From Heritagella caecorum (lineage in GTDB: Bacteria; Bacillota; Clostridia; Oscillospirales; Acutalibacteraceae), in NCBI GenBank assembly GCA_904419035.1, contig CAJFQL010000008.1, positions 6,805 through 70,804 on the forward strand: a stretch of DNA of 64,000 nt. Reading direction: 5' to 3'. The position numbers and the translations under genes were made by a program. Shown here in pieces: positions 35,605 through 44,684 of this stretch. A model generated the notes under the pieces. The model made no database searches, was not told the DNA's origin, and saw nothing but the letters and a program-made list of their open reading frames with translations. The first letter of the stretch is position 1. Every line of letters starts with the position of its first letter.

Positions 35605-36240
35605 CTATTCGGGAAGAATTTCCTGCTGAAAATACTTTTCTCCCGTCACCTCTGCCTGGACTTGCCCATTGGAAGCATCGGCCAGACGTTTTTGAAAATG
35701 CGGCACCAGCGCGGGTTCCATATGAAAATCGATTTCCACGTGTTCACCAAACCGCGTGTCGTCGATCAGGCCACCACATTCGGGTATTAAAGAATCCAGC
35801 CGTCCGTACCGGCTGTAATCACAGGCAAGCGTCAGCATCTGGCAAGGTTTCATACAGACGATACCCGCCGCCTTCACCGCAATGGAAGATGTGTGGGAAT
35901 ACGCCCGAACCAAACCGCCGCCACCCAGCAAAATGCCGCCAAAATACCGGGTAGCCACCACCACGACATCCACCAGGTTGCTTTTTTGCAGCACATCCAA
36001 TACCGGCATGCCCGCTGTACCCTGAGGTTCTCCGTCGTCATTATAGCGCTGGATTTGGCCGTCCCGCAGCCGGTAGGCGTACACATTGTGCGTCGCGTCC
36101 CAGTGGCGGGACCGAATTTCGTCGATAAACGCGACCGCTTCTTCCTGCGTGGTAACCGGGCGGCACCACCCGATAAAACGGGAGCGCTTTTCCGTAAATT
36201 CCGCGCTGGCAAATTCTTTTACCGTTCGATATTCCGTCAT
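35605..36240 (-). CDS. YigZ/IMPACT-family protein
   Basis: 210 residues from the ATG at 36240 (GGGGGCGAAAGG upstream). UPF0029/IMPACT N-terminal domain with DATHNVYAYRL, DDGEPQGTAGMP and the glycine-rich RYFGGILLGGGGLVRAY, then the small DUF1949 domain. The family is linked to translation or stress responses and its biochemistry is unclear. The yigZ stop overlaps a small hairpin. It is separated from rpmE by a terminator. Confidence 0.9.
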   Translation of the reverse strand: MTEYRTVKEFASAEFTEKRSRFIGWCRPVTTQEEAVAFIDEIRSRHWDATHNVYAYRLRDGQIQRYNDDGEPQGTAGMPVLDVLQKSNLVDVVVVATRYFGGILLGGGGLVRAYSHTSSIAVKAAGIVCMKPCQMLTLACDYSRYGRLDSLIPECGGLIDDTRFGEHVEIDFHMEPALVPHFQKRLADASNGQVQAEVTGEKYFQQEILPE

Positions 36241-36264
36241 CCTTTCGCCCCCCACGTTTTTGGA

Positions 36265-36308
36265 AGAAAAAAATATAGGCGGCGCCTGGTTAGCCCACAT
36301 GCGCCGCC
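36265..36308 (-). terminator. Terminator of rpmE
   Basis: GGCGGCGC/GCGCCGCC stem with a 15-base loop and TATATTTTTTT on the minus strand, 20 nt after rpmE. Confidence 0.9.
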
Positions 36309-36327
36309 TGTATTTATGCTGTGTGAA

Positions 36328-36531
36328 TTATTTGCCAAGGCCGTAACGCTTTTTGAACATATCAACGCGCCCGCTGGTATCCACCAACTTCTGTTTGCCG
36401 GTGAAGAACGGATGGCATTTGGAACAAATTTCCACGCGAATATCCTTTTTCGTGGAGGCCGTTTCGATCACATTGCCACAGGCACAGGTAATCGTGGTCT
36501 TCTCGTACTTGGGATGCAGATTTTCTTTCAT
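36328..36531 (-). CDS. rpmE: Ribosomal protein L31 (zinc form)
   Basis: 67 residues with four cysteines C16, C18, C36 and C39 (TCACG and CSKCHPF), the zinc-binding C+ type. Conserved C-terminal segment FFTGKQKLVDTSGRVDMF. Single-gene unit with its own strong promoter and terminator. No Zur-type site was recognised upstream. Confidence 0.97.
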   Translation of the reverse strand: MKENLHPKYEKTTITCACGNVIETASTKKDIRVEICSKCHPFFTGKQKLVDTSGRVDMFKKRYGLGK

Positions 36532-36577
36532 GTTGTCTGGTCACCTCTTTCAGCCGTACTGCAAGATTAACAAATGG

Positions 36578-36606
36578 ATTATAGCACAAGCCCGTCAGAA
36601 ATGCAA
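36578..36606 (-). promoter_or_regulatory. rpmE promoter
   Basis: TTGCAT, 17 bp, then TATAAT with an extended TGC before it (TGCTATAAT) on the minus strand. Confidence 0.82.
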
Positions 36607-36664
36607 GACAAAAAAACATGATTTTCACAATTTCTTTCCGGACTTTCCGGCTTTTCCCCAAAAA

Positions 36665-37480
36665 TCACCCCTGTGCGTTGGAACGGTACCTCACATATTC
36701 TTCCAGGCACATAGACATTTCCCGCATGCGCTGGGCATTTTTGGTTCCCACATACCGCAAACTGGTAGGATCAAAGTCGTGATTGGTGATCACTTCGCTG
36801 CCTTCTGGGTAACGGAACACAAACCCGTAATCCGCCGCATACCGCACCAGGAAATTATACGCTTCGGTTTTTTGAAAATCGGTTTTCGAGTCACCAGCCT
36901 GAGCAACCGTTACTGTCATACCCGTCTGCCCTTCGCTGCCGCCACCTTTTGGCACGGTTTTCTCCGCTTGCCGTTCGGCCATTACCCGGGAAAGTTTTTC
37001 TTCCTTTATCAGCCGGTTGACTTCTTGTTCGTATAAATTGTCCTGCTCATCCGAACTGACATACCCGCCCGTTACCTGCAAGGGGGCCCCGGCTTCTTCG
37101 GCTGCTTGCAGCAGAGCTTCCAGGGCCGGCACAATCCGCTCATCCATCTGCACGCCTTCATACTCGGTCAGCTCGGGAGCTTCGTCTTCTTCCAGCGGAT
37201 CGTCAACCGAACAGATTTTCAGGCAAAACGCATCGCTGTAAACCGGCAAGGCTTCTTCTTCCACTTCGCTGCTTTCTTCCTGTTTGCTGGTTTCCAAAAT
37301 CGAACCATTCTGGGCCAGTTCGTGAATTTGGGAGTAGGCATACCATACCCCCACGCCAGTGACCGTCACCAGCAGGACAAAAACCAGAACCATCAAAAGG
37401 CGAATTCGTTTAATTTGTTCATCGGCATGCCAACTGGGTTTGCCGTGTTCAATACGATTTTTTGATTTTTTACCCGGCAC
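36665..37480 (-). CDS. Membrane-anchored VanY/LdcB-fold protein lacking metal ligands
   Basis: 271 residues from a GTG at 37480 with AAGGAGG upstream. A membrane segment (about residues 27-49) is followed by an acidic linker and a domain that aligns along its length with D-alanyl-D-alanine carboxypeptidases of the LAS/M15 family. The zinc and catalytic residues are changed: the SxHxxGxAxD motif reads SEGQTGMTVT (G184 for His, T191 for Asp), and the EPWH motif reads DPTS (D237 for Glu, S240 for His). The neighbouring LRYVG is kept. It is probably a peptidoglycan-binding or regulatory pseudoenzyme. Confidence 0.75.
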   Translation of the reverse strand: MPGKKSKNRIEHGKPSWHADEQIKRIRLLMVLVFVLLVTVTGVGVWYAYSQIHELAQNGSILETSKQEESSEVEEEALPVYSDAFCLKICSVDDPLEEDEAPELTEYEGVQMDERIVPALEALLQAAEEAGAPLQVTGGYVSSDEQDNLYEQEVNRLIKEEKLSRVMAERQAEKTVPKGGGSEGQTGMTVTVAQAGDSKTDFQKTEAYNFLVRYAADYGFVFRYPEGSEVITNHDFDPTSLRYVGTKNAQRMREMSMCLEEYVRYRSNAQG

Positions 37481-37529
37481 AGGGCAACCTCCTTTTTCCC
37501 CGGACGGATTTTCCGGGTCTTTTCTGTTT

Positions 37530-37558
37530 ATTGTAGTACGTTCCCCGTAAAAATTCAA
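37530..37558 (-). promoter_or_regulatory. Promoter of the VanY-fold gene
   Basis: TTGAAT and TACAAT with 17 bp spacing on the minus strand, about 45 nt before the GTG. Confidence 0.6.
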
Positions 37559-37676
37559 CTGTTCCCGCTTGGCCCCTGTATATGTATAGAATTTGTAAAG
37601 TTTACGAAAAATCGATATATATAGCTTGATTCTAGCAGAGATTCACAGGTTTTTACGCGCGATTCATGATTTTGCC

Positions 37677-37705
37677 TTGCAAGTTACAAAAAAAAACGAT
37701 ATGAT
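37677..37705 (+). promoter_or_regulatory. pyk promoter
   Basis: TTGCAA and TATGAT with 17 bp spacing that contains an A9 tract. About 50 nt before the pyk ATG. Confidence 0.75.
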
Positions 37706-37759
37706 AGATTTGTGAAAATATTTTTGCTTCCTGCGCAAAATTAAAGGAGCTGCTGCTAA

Positions 37760-39514
37760 ATGAGAAAAACAAAAATCATCTGCACACTGGGCCCTGCCAC
37801 TGACCGGGAAGGTGTCCTGCGTCAGCTGGCTCAGTCCGGCATGGATGTCGCACGTCTCAATTTTTCCCATGGTACTCATGCGGAACAAAAACGCCGCGTG
37901 GATGCGGTCAAAGCTATCCGGGAAGAACTGGGGTTGCCGCTGGCCCTATTATTGGATACCAAAGGGCCGGAAATCCGCCTGAAAGAATTTAAAGAACCGA
38001 AGGTATTCCTGAAGGCGGGCGATAAATTCACCTTAACAACCCGTGAAGTCGAAGGTGATGAAACCATTGCCAGTATCACCTTTGCCGGACTGCCCGACGA
38101 CGTTACCCCGGGCACGCGTATTTTGATCGATGATGGCCTGATTGAGATGGTCGTAGAAACATGTTCAAAAACTGATATTGTCTGCCGGGTGGTGAACGGC
38201 GGGCCGGTTTCGGCTCATAAGGGCATCAATGTGCCCGGTGTTTCGCTTTCGCTTCCGTTTATCAGTGAACGAGACAGCGAAGACTTGGCTTTTGGTGTCG
38301 AGCAGGGGTTCGACTACGTTGCAGCTTCTTTTACCCGCTCGGCCTATGACATTCAGCAAATGCGTTCGCTTCTGAAACGGCTGGGCGGAAACCACATTCG
38401 CATCATTGCCAAAATTGAAAATGCTGAGGGTGTGGAAAACATCGATTCCATTCTGCAGGCTGCCGACGGGGTCATGGTCGCCCGCGGCGACTTGGGTGTG
38501 GAAATCCCGCTGGAAGAAATCCCTGTTATTCAGAAAAAACTGATCGACAAAACCCGCGCTGCCGGCAAACAGGTGGTAACGGCCACCCAAATGCTGGATT
38601 CCATGATGCATAACCCCCGTCCCACCCGCGCCGAATCCACTGACGTGGCCAACGCCATTTATGACGGGACCAGCGCGATCATGCTATCGGGCGAAACGGC
38701 CGCTGGGGAATACCCGGTGCAGGCGGTGCGCACCATGGCCCGGATTGCCGAACGCACAGAAGCCGATATCGATTATAAAACCCTGTTCATTAAGCGGACC
38801 GCCGATACCTATCCCAATGTGACCGCCGCTATTTCCCATGCAACGGTTACAACGGCTCATGATTTGGGAGCCCGTGCCATTATCACGGTTTCCAAATCCG
38901 GCTATACCACCCGCATGATCTCGAAAAACCGGCCGCAATGTCCTATTATCAGCGGCACGCCTGACCCCACTGTGTACCGTCAGACCAACCTGAGCTGGGG
39001 CGTCACGCCTTTGATGGTCAACGAGATGCACTCTACCGATGAGCTCTTCACCCACATGGTGGAACGGGCCCGGGAAAGCGGCTTGGTGGATGATGGCGAC
39101 TTGGTGGTCATTACTGCCGGGGTACCGCTGGGCATGAGCGGTACGACGAACCTGATGAAAGTACAGATGGTCGGCGATGTACAGGTAAAGGGCGTTGGGA
39201 TCACCAAAGAATCCGCCTGGGGCAATCTGTGCGTATGCCACACGGAAGAACAGGTCAAAAAAAAGTTCCACAAGGGTGACATTCTGGTGGTTCCGTTTAC
39301 CAACAACAATATGCTCCCCGAAATGCGGGCCGCCAGCGCTATTGTCACCGAAGCCGAAGGGCTGGATTCCCACGCCGCGATCGTGGGCTTGGCGCTCAAT
39401 AAGCCGGTGATTGTCGGGGCCGAATTTGCCACCACCATTCTGAAAAACGGTGCTTCTGTGACGGTGGATGCGAGCCGCGGGATTGTGTATACCGGGGAAC
39501 GCAAACCGGAATAA
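37760..39514 (+). CDS. pyk: Pyruvate kinase with C-terminal PEP-utilizer domain
   Basis: Last step of glycolysis, PEP + ADP to pyruvate + ATP. 584 residues: TIM barrel with RKTKIICTLGPAT, active-site LLLDTKGPEIRL, IAKIENAEGVENID and MVARGDLGVEIP, then the alpha/beta C-domain. An extra 110-residue PEP-utilizing mobile domain (GLDSHAAIVGLALNKPVIVG) is typical of Bacillus-type enzymes. Its own promoter and a bidirectional terminator enclose it. AAAGGAG precedes the ATG. Confidence 0.98.
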   Translation: MRKTKIICTLGPATDREGVLRQLAQSGMDVARLNFSHGTHAEQKRRVDAVKAIREELGLPLALLLDTKGPEIRLKEFKEPKVFLKAGDKFTLTTREVEGDETIASITFAGLPDDVTPGTRILIDDGLIEMVVETCSKTDIVCRVVNGGPVSAHKGINVPGVSLSLPFISERDSEDLAFGVEQGFDYVAASFTRSAYDIQQMRSLLKRLGGNHIRIIAKIENAEGVENIDSILQAADGVMVARGDLGVEIPLEEIPVIQKKLIDKTRAAGKQVVTATQMLDSMMHNPRPTRAESTDVANAIYDGTSAIMLSGETAAGEYPVQAVRTMARIAERTEADIDYKTLFIKRTADTYPNVTAAISHATVTTAHDLGARAIITVSKSGYTTRMISKNRPQCPIISGTPDPTVYRQTNLSWGVTPLMVNEMHSTDELFTHMVERARESGLVDDGDLVVITAGVPLGMSGTTNLMKVQMVGDVQVKGVGITKESAWGNLCVCHTEEQVKKKFHKGDILVVPFTNNNMLPEMRAASAIVTEAEGLDSHAAIVGLALNKPVIVGAEFATTILKNGASVTVDASRGIVYTGERKPE

Positions 39515-39543
39515 TGTCTTCTTTGTCTTAAAATGGGCAAAAG

Positions 39544-39580
39544 AAAACGGCAGGGTGAAAACCCTGCCGTTTTTTATTTT
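39544..39580. terminator. Bidirectional terminator between pyk and the M18 peptidase
   Basis: AAAACGGCAGGG/CCCTGCCGTTTT with loop TGAAAA; T-rich tracts follow on both strands, serving the two convergent genes. Confidence 0.92.
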
Positions 39581-39583
39581 GGA

Positions 39584-40981
39584 TTAGTCGGCAAAGAACG
39601 CCTTGCAAGCCTTATAGGTCATGTACACATCGTACTTCGATACCACTTCAAACGGCGCGTGCATGGAAAGCACCGGCACCCCGATATCGATGACATCCAC
39701 ATTCAGTCCGGCCACATACAGCGCCACCGTGCCGCCGCCGCCCAAATCCACGCGGCCCAGTTCACCCATCTGCCACTGCACATCGTTATCGTCGAACAGC
39801 TGGCGAACCTTGGCGGTAAATTCAGCCGATGCTTCGGAAGAACCAGACTTGCCGCGGGCACCGGTGTACTTCATTACACCCACACCGCGGTTAATCAGGC
39901 AGGCATTCTGCACATCATAAGCCGACGCATAGCTGGGATCAAAAGCAGCCGTTACGTCAGCGGACAGGCACTGGGATTTCGACAGCACATGGCGCGCTTT
40001 AAGCCCTTCGGCGTCGGCCAAATCTTCGACAAAATAGTTCAGGAACTGCGAATCCAGCCCCGTGTTCCCTACGCTGCCGATTTCTTCTTTATCAGCCAGC
40101 ACCACAATGGCGGTACGGCGGGGTGTTTTGCTGTGCAGCAAAGCCTGCAGCGCCGGGTACGCGCACACGCGGTCATCGTGGCCATAGGAACCAATCATGC
40201 TGCGGTCAAACCCGATATCCACCGCGTGGAACGCCGGTACAAATTCGATTTCGGCGCTCATCAGGTCTTCTTCACAGATGCCATACCGGTCGTGCAGAAT
40301 CTGCATGACTTTCTGCTTGTACATCTCTTCCCCTTTTTCGCCGGAAATCGGGCTGCTGCCGCAGAGGATGTTCATGTTTTCGGCTTCGATGGCCTTACCC
40401 AGCGTTTTCGCGGACTGTTCCTGCGAAAGATGGGGCAGCAGGTCCGTCACGCAGAACTGTTCGTCCCCTTCTTTTTCGCCAACGCACAGGTTCACCACCC
40501 GGCCGTCTTTGCAAACAACCGTACCGTGCATAGTCAGCGGAATGGCCGTCCACTGATACTTTTTGATACCGCCATAATAATGCGTCTTCAAAAAGGCCAT
40601 ATCGTTGCTTTCATACAGCGGGATGGGCTTTAAATCCAGACGGGGGGAATCGATATGCGCCGCTGCAATCGCGACACCATTGCGGCATCCTTCTTCGCCG
40701 ATGACAGCCAGTACCAGGGCTTTGCCACGGTTGGAAACATAAACCTTGTCGCCGGGTGCGTACTTCTTGTCCGCTTCAAAGGGGACAAAGCCGGCTTTTT
40801 CCGCCAGGCGAATCGCCTCACGCACACATTCCCGTTCGGTTTTGCCATGATCCAAAAACGCCTTGTACTCTTCGCAAAAAGCGTTCATTTTCTTTTCTTT
40901 GGATTCACTCAGCGTAGGAAGCCCGTTTTCTCTTTTGAAGAGATACGTTTCTTCTTCTTTTTTGACAACTTTCTTTGTCAT
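39584..40981 (-). CDS. M18-family aminopeptidase
   Basis: 465 residues from the ATG at 40981 (TAAGGAGG upstream). Zinc-dependent aminopeptidase of the aspartyl-aminopeptidase/ApeA type: AAHIDSPRLDLKP carries a metal-binding histidine and aspartate, LADKEEIGSVGNTG the glutamate pair, and the segment SYGHDDRVCAYPAL the bridging aspartate. It is the last gene of the fadM-prfA-coaE-slt string, 14 nt after slt. Probably cytosolic peptide turnover. Confidence 0.93.
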   Translation of the reverse strand: MTKKVVKKEEETYLFKRENGLPTLSESKEKKMNAFCEEYKAFLDHGKTERECVREAIRLAEKAGFVPFEADKKYAPGDKVYVSNRGKALVLAVIGEEGCRNGVAIAAAHIDSPRLDLKPIPLYESNDMAFLKTHYYGGIKKYQWTAIPLTMHGTVVCKDGRVVNLCVGEKEGDEQFCVTDLLPHLSQEQSAKTLGKAIEAENMNILCGSSPISGEKGEEMYKQKVMQILHDRYGICEEDLMSAEIEFVPAFHAVDIGFDRSMIGSYGHDDRVCAYPALQALLHSKTPRRTAIVVLADKEEIGSVGNTGLDSQFLNYFVEDLADAEGLKARHVLSKSQCLSADVTAAFDPSYASAYDVQNACLINRGVGVMKYTGARGKSGSSEASAEFTAKVRQLFDDNDVQWQMGELGRVDLGGGGTVALYVAGLNVDVIDIGVPVLSMHAPFEVVSKYDVYMTYKACKAFFAD

Positions 40982-40995
40982 GAGTTGTTTCCTCC

Positions 40996-41604
40996 TTATT
41001 TTGCTTGGAAATTTGAATAGAGATATTGGTAAATTTCTCGATTCTGCATCACTTTTTTCACGTACTCCCGGGTTTCGGCAATGGGGATATTCGTCAGGTT
41101 CCCCTTGCCATCGGACAGGGTGCTGTCTTGCAGCCAACTGTCCACATTCCCCACCCCGGCGTTATACGCCGCCAGAGCCGTTTCTACGTTTTGATATTTA
41201 TCAATTAAATACCGCAATAAGGCGCATCCAAACCGAATACTTGTGGAAGGATCAAAGAGATCTTCTTCCTCATAGCCGGAAACACCTTCCAGCATACACA
41301 CCCAGTCAAGGGTCTGGGGCGTCATCTGCATCAAACCACAGGCACCTGCCGATGAGACGGCCTGGGGATCAAAACTGCTTTCCGTGCGAATGACCGCCAT
41401 TACCAGGTACGGGTCCAAGTCCTCTTCCCCGGCATATTCACTGATTTGCTCCTCATAGCGCAAGGGGTAAAGCTGCTTTAAAATCTCCCGATGCTGTGTA
41501 TAAAGGAAAATCCCTGCACAGCATAACAAGAGAAAGAGTATAAGCACAATTTTCACGGCCCGGTGTTTCTTTTTGGGCACCGGGCGCCTATTACTGCGGC
41601 TCAT
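40996..41604 (-). CDS. Membrane-anchored lytic transglycosylase (SLT domain)
   Basis: 202 residues from the ATG at 41604 with AGGAGG upstream. A basic N-terminus and one membrane helix (VKIVLILFLLLCCAGIFL) are followed by a Slt-type goose-lysozyme fold: catalytic Glu in AVIRTESSFDP, AGACGLMQMTPQT, and ALAAYNAGVGNVDSW. It cleaves glycan strands with formation of anhydro-muramic ends. It is situated between coaE and the M18 peptidase gene. Confidence 0.93.
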   Translation of the reverse strand: MSRSNRRPVPKKKHRAVKIVLILFLLLCCAGIFLYTQHREILKQLYPLRYEEQISEYAGEEDLDPYLVMAVIRTESSFDPQAVSSAGACGLMQMTPQTLDWVCMLEGVSGYEEEDLFDPSTSIRFGCALLRYLIDKYQNVETALAAYNAGVGNVDSWLQDSTLSDGKGNLTNIPIAETREYVKKVMQNREIYQYLYSNFQAK

Positions 41605-41628
41605 ACGCTCCTCCTTTTTCAAAAAACG

Positions 41629-42234
41629 TCAGCAACCGGCGATCCGGCAGCAGGCACGCCAGACTTTTTGCACTTGGCGGTGCACATCGGTTAACGGCTG
41701 GCTGCCATCGATGACAAAATCGGCTTTTTCCCGTAAATATCCTTCATCGAGCTGTGCCTGCATACGCTTTTCCAGCAGTTCCCGGGGCAGGGCGTCCCGC
41801 TGCTCCAACCGCTGCAGCCGGATGTCAGCCGGCGCCGTCACGACACATACCGCCCCACAATACCGTTCACACCCTGCCTCAAAAAGCTGAGGGGCATCGA
41901 GCACAATAACCGGAACCCCCGCCTGTTCCTTTTCATACAGGTCGTCTTCAATCAGCTGGCAGATAAACGGATGGGTCAGCCGGTTGAGCATGCTCACTTG
42001 TTCCGGCCCGGAAAAGGCACGTTTGGCCAGCAAGGTACGGTCCAGTTCCCCGTTACTCCGCAGAATATCCGTTCCAAACGCATCGCTCAAATCCCGCAAA
42101 CACGGGCTCCCTTTTTCGGTGGCTTTCCGTGCAATTTTATCGCAATCCAGCACACAGGCCCCTTCTTCTTCCAGCATACGGGCCACGGTGGATTTTCCCG
42201 CCCCCGTTTGCCCAGTGAGCCCCAGTACAAACAT
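41629..42234 (-). CDS. coaE: Dephospho-CoA kinase
   Basis: Final step of coenzyme A synthesis. 201 residues with the P-loop GLTGQTGAGKSTVA and the substrate motif VLDCDKIAR. The ATG at 42234 is used, since GGAGGTG precedes it correctly; a GTG two codons upstream overlaps the site. It overlaps the stop of tsaC by a few bases, so the two are translationally coupled. Confidence 0.96.
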   Translation of the reverse strand: MFVLGLTGQTGAGKSTVARMLEEEGACVLDCDKIARKATEKGSPCLRDLSDAFGTDILRSNGELDRTLLAKRAFSGPEQVSMLNRLTHPFICQLIEDDLYEKEQAGVPVIVLDAPQLFEAGCERYCGAVCVVTAPADIRLQRLEQRDALPRELLEKRMQAQLDEGYLREKADFVIDGSQPLTDVHRQVQKVWRACCRIAGC

Positions 42235-42236
42235 AT

Positions 42237-43256
42237 TCACACCTCCATCACGTCAAAACCAGCCGCCCGAATCAAGCGGTTGTAAACGGCCAGTCCCACG
42301 CCGGTAGGCGATGGGGCCCGGGCATAAACGATTTTGGCCCCGATTTCATCCAACTGCCGCAGGGCTTCGAAAATCTCGTGAGCCTGGGAAGCCGCATCCT
42401 CCCGGGTGCCGTACGGCACACAGGGAACGTGCAGAAACGATTCTTCCCCGTCAAAGCATAGGGCCGCTACCCCAGATTCTTGTTGCTGATTCACCAGCGC
42501 ACAATAGGCGTCAAACGGCCCTTTGACCATAATCACATGGGCTTTGGGCGCATAGTGCTTATATTTCATCCCCGGTGAAGCCACCTTAACGCCTTCAGCC
42601 AGCGGATGGGTAACCGCCGGGTCGACTTCTACCGGGCCCAGCACGCTCTCCAGCTGCTCCAAGGTAATCCCACCTGGGCGCAGCAACCGGGGCGGATTGG
42701 TCGCCAAGGTAACCACCGTAGACTCCACCCCCACCCGGCAAGGGCCGCCATCCAAAATGGCGTCAATGCGGCCATCCATATCTTCGGCCATACAGGCCGC
42801 GGTGGTGGGGCTGGGTTTTCCGCTTAGATTTCCAGACGGTGCCGCCAGCGGGCATCCGCTTTCGCGGATGAGCGCCTGTGCCACCGGGTGCGACGGGAAC
42901 CGCACGCCTACCGTAGGCATCCCGGCACTGACTTCGTCGGGAATGATCTTCGATTTCGGCAAAATAATCGTCATGGGGCCGGGCCAGTACGCCTGGGCCA
43001 GTTTTCGGGCGTTGTCGGGAATCGTGTCCACCAGCTCGTCCCACTGGGAAAGTTCACAGATATGCACAATCAGGGGGTTATCCATCGGACGGCCCTTGGC
43101 TTTAAAAATACCGGCTACCGCCGCGCCATTCAGCGCATTGGCCGCCAGTCCGTATACGGTTTCCGTGGGCATGCCCACTAGTCCTCCCCGGCGGATAATA
43201 CCGGCCGCCGTGCGCAGGTCTTCCTGTTTTTCGGCCGATAGATGTAATGTTTTCAC
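42237..43256 (-). CDS. tsaC: Threonylcarbamoyl-AMP synthase (Sua5 type)
   Basis: Makes the L-threonylcarbamoyladenylate used for tRNA t6A37. 339 residues: a YrdC domain (GLVGMPTETVYGLAANA, KGRPMDNPLIVH, APSGNLSGKPSPT) plus the C-terminal Sua5 domain, so this is the long TsaC2/Sua5 form. GTG start with a weak GAGG further upstream. Between prfA and coaE, a grouping of translation and cofactor genes. Confidence 0.95.
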   Translation of the reverse strand: MKTLHLSAEKQEDLRTAAGIIRRGGLVGMPTETVYGLAANALNGAAVAGIFKAKGRPMDNPLIVHICELSQWDELVDTIPDNARKLAQAYWPGPMTIILPKSKIIPDEVSAGMPTVGVRFPSHPVAQALIRESGCPLAAPSGNLSGKPSPTTAACMAEDMDGRIDAILDGGPCRVGVESTVVTLATNPPRLLRPGGITLEQLESVLGPVEVDPAVTHPLAEGVKVASPGMKYKHYAPKAHVIMVKGPFDAYCALVNQQQESGVAALCFDGEESFLHVPCVPYGTREDAASQAHEIFEALRQLDEIGAKIVYARAPSPTGVGLAVYNRLIRAAGFDVMEV

Positions 43257-43286
43257 GTTTTCGTCAAACCTCTTCTCTACGGGGAT

Positions 43287-44372
43287 TTACCCGTTTTCCA
43301 TACCGGCTGCCTGCCGCAGCTTTTCCGCTTGATCCGCTGCAATCAGTGCATCGAGCACTTCCTGAATATCCCCGTTGACAAACGAATCAATCCGGTAGAG
43401 GGTTAGCCCAATCCGGTGGTCCGTGACCCGCCCTTGGGGAAAATTATAGGTGCGGATCCGTTCGCTGCGGTCGCCGGTACCAACCTGGCTGCGGCGGTCC
43501 GCCGCTACCGCTTCATCCTGCTTTTTTTGGGCTCTTTCAAACAAACGGGAGCGCAGCACTTTCAGGGCTTTTTCCTTGTTTTTATACTGGCTTCGTTCAT
43601 CCTGGCATTCCACCACCAGCCCCGTGGGCAAGTGCGTAATACGAATGGCCGAACTGGTCTTATTGATGTGCTGGCCACCGGCGCCGCTGCTGCGGAATGT
43701 ATCGATTTGAAGGTCTTTGGGATCAATCTGCACGGTTACTTCATCCACCTGGGGTAGTACCGCTACTGTCGCGGTACTGGTATGCACCCGCCCCTGGGTT
43801 TCGGTTTCCGGTACACGCTGCACCCGGTGAACGCCGCTTTCGTATTTGAGCAGCGAGTAGGCCGAAGCCCCATCCACGGAAAAGCAGATTTCTTTGTAAC
43901 CGCCCAGTTCCGTTTCATTGCAGCTGATCACTTCGCAAGCCCATCCCTTTTTTTCGGCATACATGCTGTACATGCGAAACAATACCGCCGAAAACAAGGC
44001 CGCTTCTTCCCCACCGGCGCCCGCCCGGATTTCCACAATCACAGGTTTTTCGTCGTTGGGGTCCTTCGGCAGCAACAGCACATTCAGCTGCTTAGCGCTT
44101 TCAGCCTGTTCCGCCCGGCCGGCCGCCAGCTCTTCCTGGGCCAGTGTTTCCAGCTCTTTATCCAGCCCCGGCTCTTTGAGCAGGTTACGGGCCTGTTCTT
44201 CCCGCTGTACCGCTTGCCGGTAGCGGCGGTATTCCTGCACCAGAGGGGCCATTTCGCTGCTTTCCCGCAGCAGCGCCGTGTACCGCGCCGGGTCTTGCAC
44301 CGTTTGCGGCTGACACAACAGCTGTTCAATCTCCTCATAGCGCTTTTCAAAAACCGCCACTTTTTCAAACAT
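43287..44372 (-). CDS. prfA: Peptide chain release factor 1
   Basis: Reads UAA and UAG stops. 361 residues with the catalytic GGQ loop in RSSGAGGQHINKTSSAI. The codon-recognition region lies in domain 2. AAGGAG precedes the ATG. Its presence together with normal TAG and TGA stops elsewhere shows the standard code applies, which matters for reading the TAG in mnmA as a lesion. Confidence 0.98.
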   Translation of the reverse strand: MFEKVAVFEKRYEEIEQLLCQPQTVQDPARYTALLRESSEMAPLVQEYRRYRQAVQREEQARNLLKEPGLDKELETLAQEELAAGRAEQAESAKQLNVLLLPKDPNDEKPVIVEIRAGAGGEEAALFSAVLFRMYSMYAEKKGWACEVISCNETELGGYKEICFSVDGASAYSLLKYESGVHRVQRVPETETQGRVHTSTATVAVLPQVDEVTVQIDPKDLQIDTFRSSGAGGQHINKTSSAIRITHLPTGLVVECQDERSQYKNKEKALKVLRSRLFERAQKKQDEAVAADRRSQVGTGDRSERIRTYNFPQGRVTDHRIGLTLYRIDSFVNGDIQEVLDALIAADQAEKLRQAAGMENG

Positions 44373-44399
44373 GCTTTCCCTTCTCCTTTTTCCGAACGG

Positions 44400-44612
44400 T
44401 TACGATTCCTGCAGCGGTGGCATCACTTGTTTGCCGTCCCGCATGATTTTCCGGATGTTTTTTTCGATCTTCAGCCGCGGCACCATGACTTCCCGGCCGC
44501 AGCCTTTACAGCGAATGCGAAAATCCATACCGGCCCGCAAAACCAGGAATGTCTTTTCCCCACAGGGGTGCGGTTTCTTCATAATCAATTCATCACCAGG
44601 GCGCACATCCAT
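44400..44612 (-). CDS. DUF951-family small protein
   Basis: 70 residues. The pattern MKKPHPCGEKTFLVLRAGMD, then RIRCKGCGREVMVPR, matches the DUF951 family, a short probably zinc- or RNA-binding protein of Bacillota with a KPHPCG motif. Function unknown. AAAGGGAGG precedes the ATG. Placed 27 nt before prfA. Confidence 0.9.
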   Translation of the reverse strand: MDVRPGDELIMKKPHPCGEKTFLVLRAGMDFRIRCKGCGREVMVPRLKIEKNIRKIMRDGKQVMPPLQES

Positions 44613-44684
44613 GCTGCTGATCCCTCCCTTTCTTTCTTGTCCAAAAAGGGCATACCGTTATTATACCATTCTACCCGTCACGAT

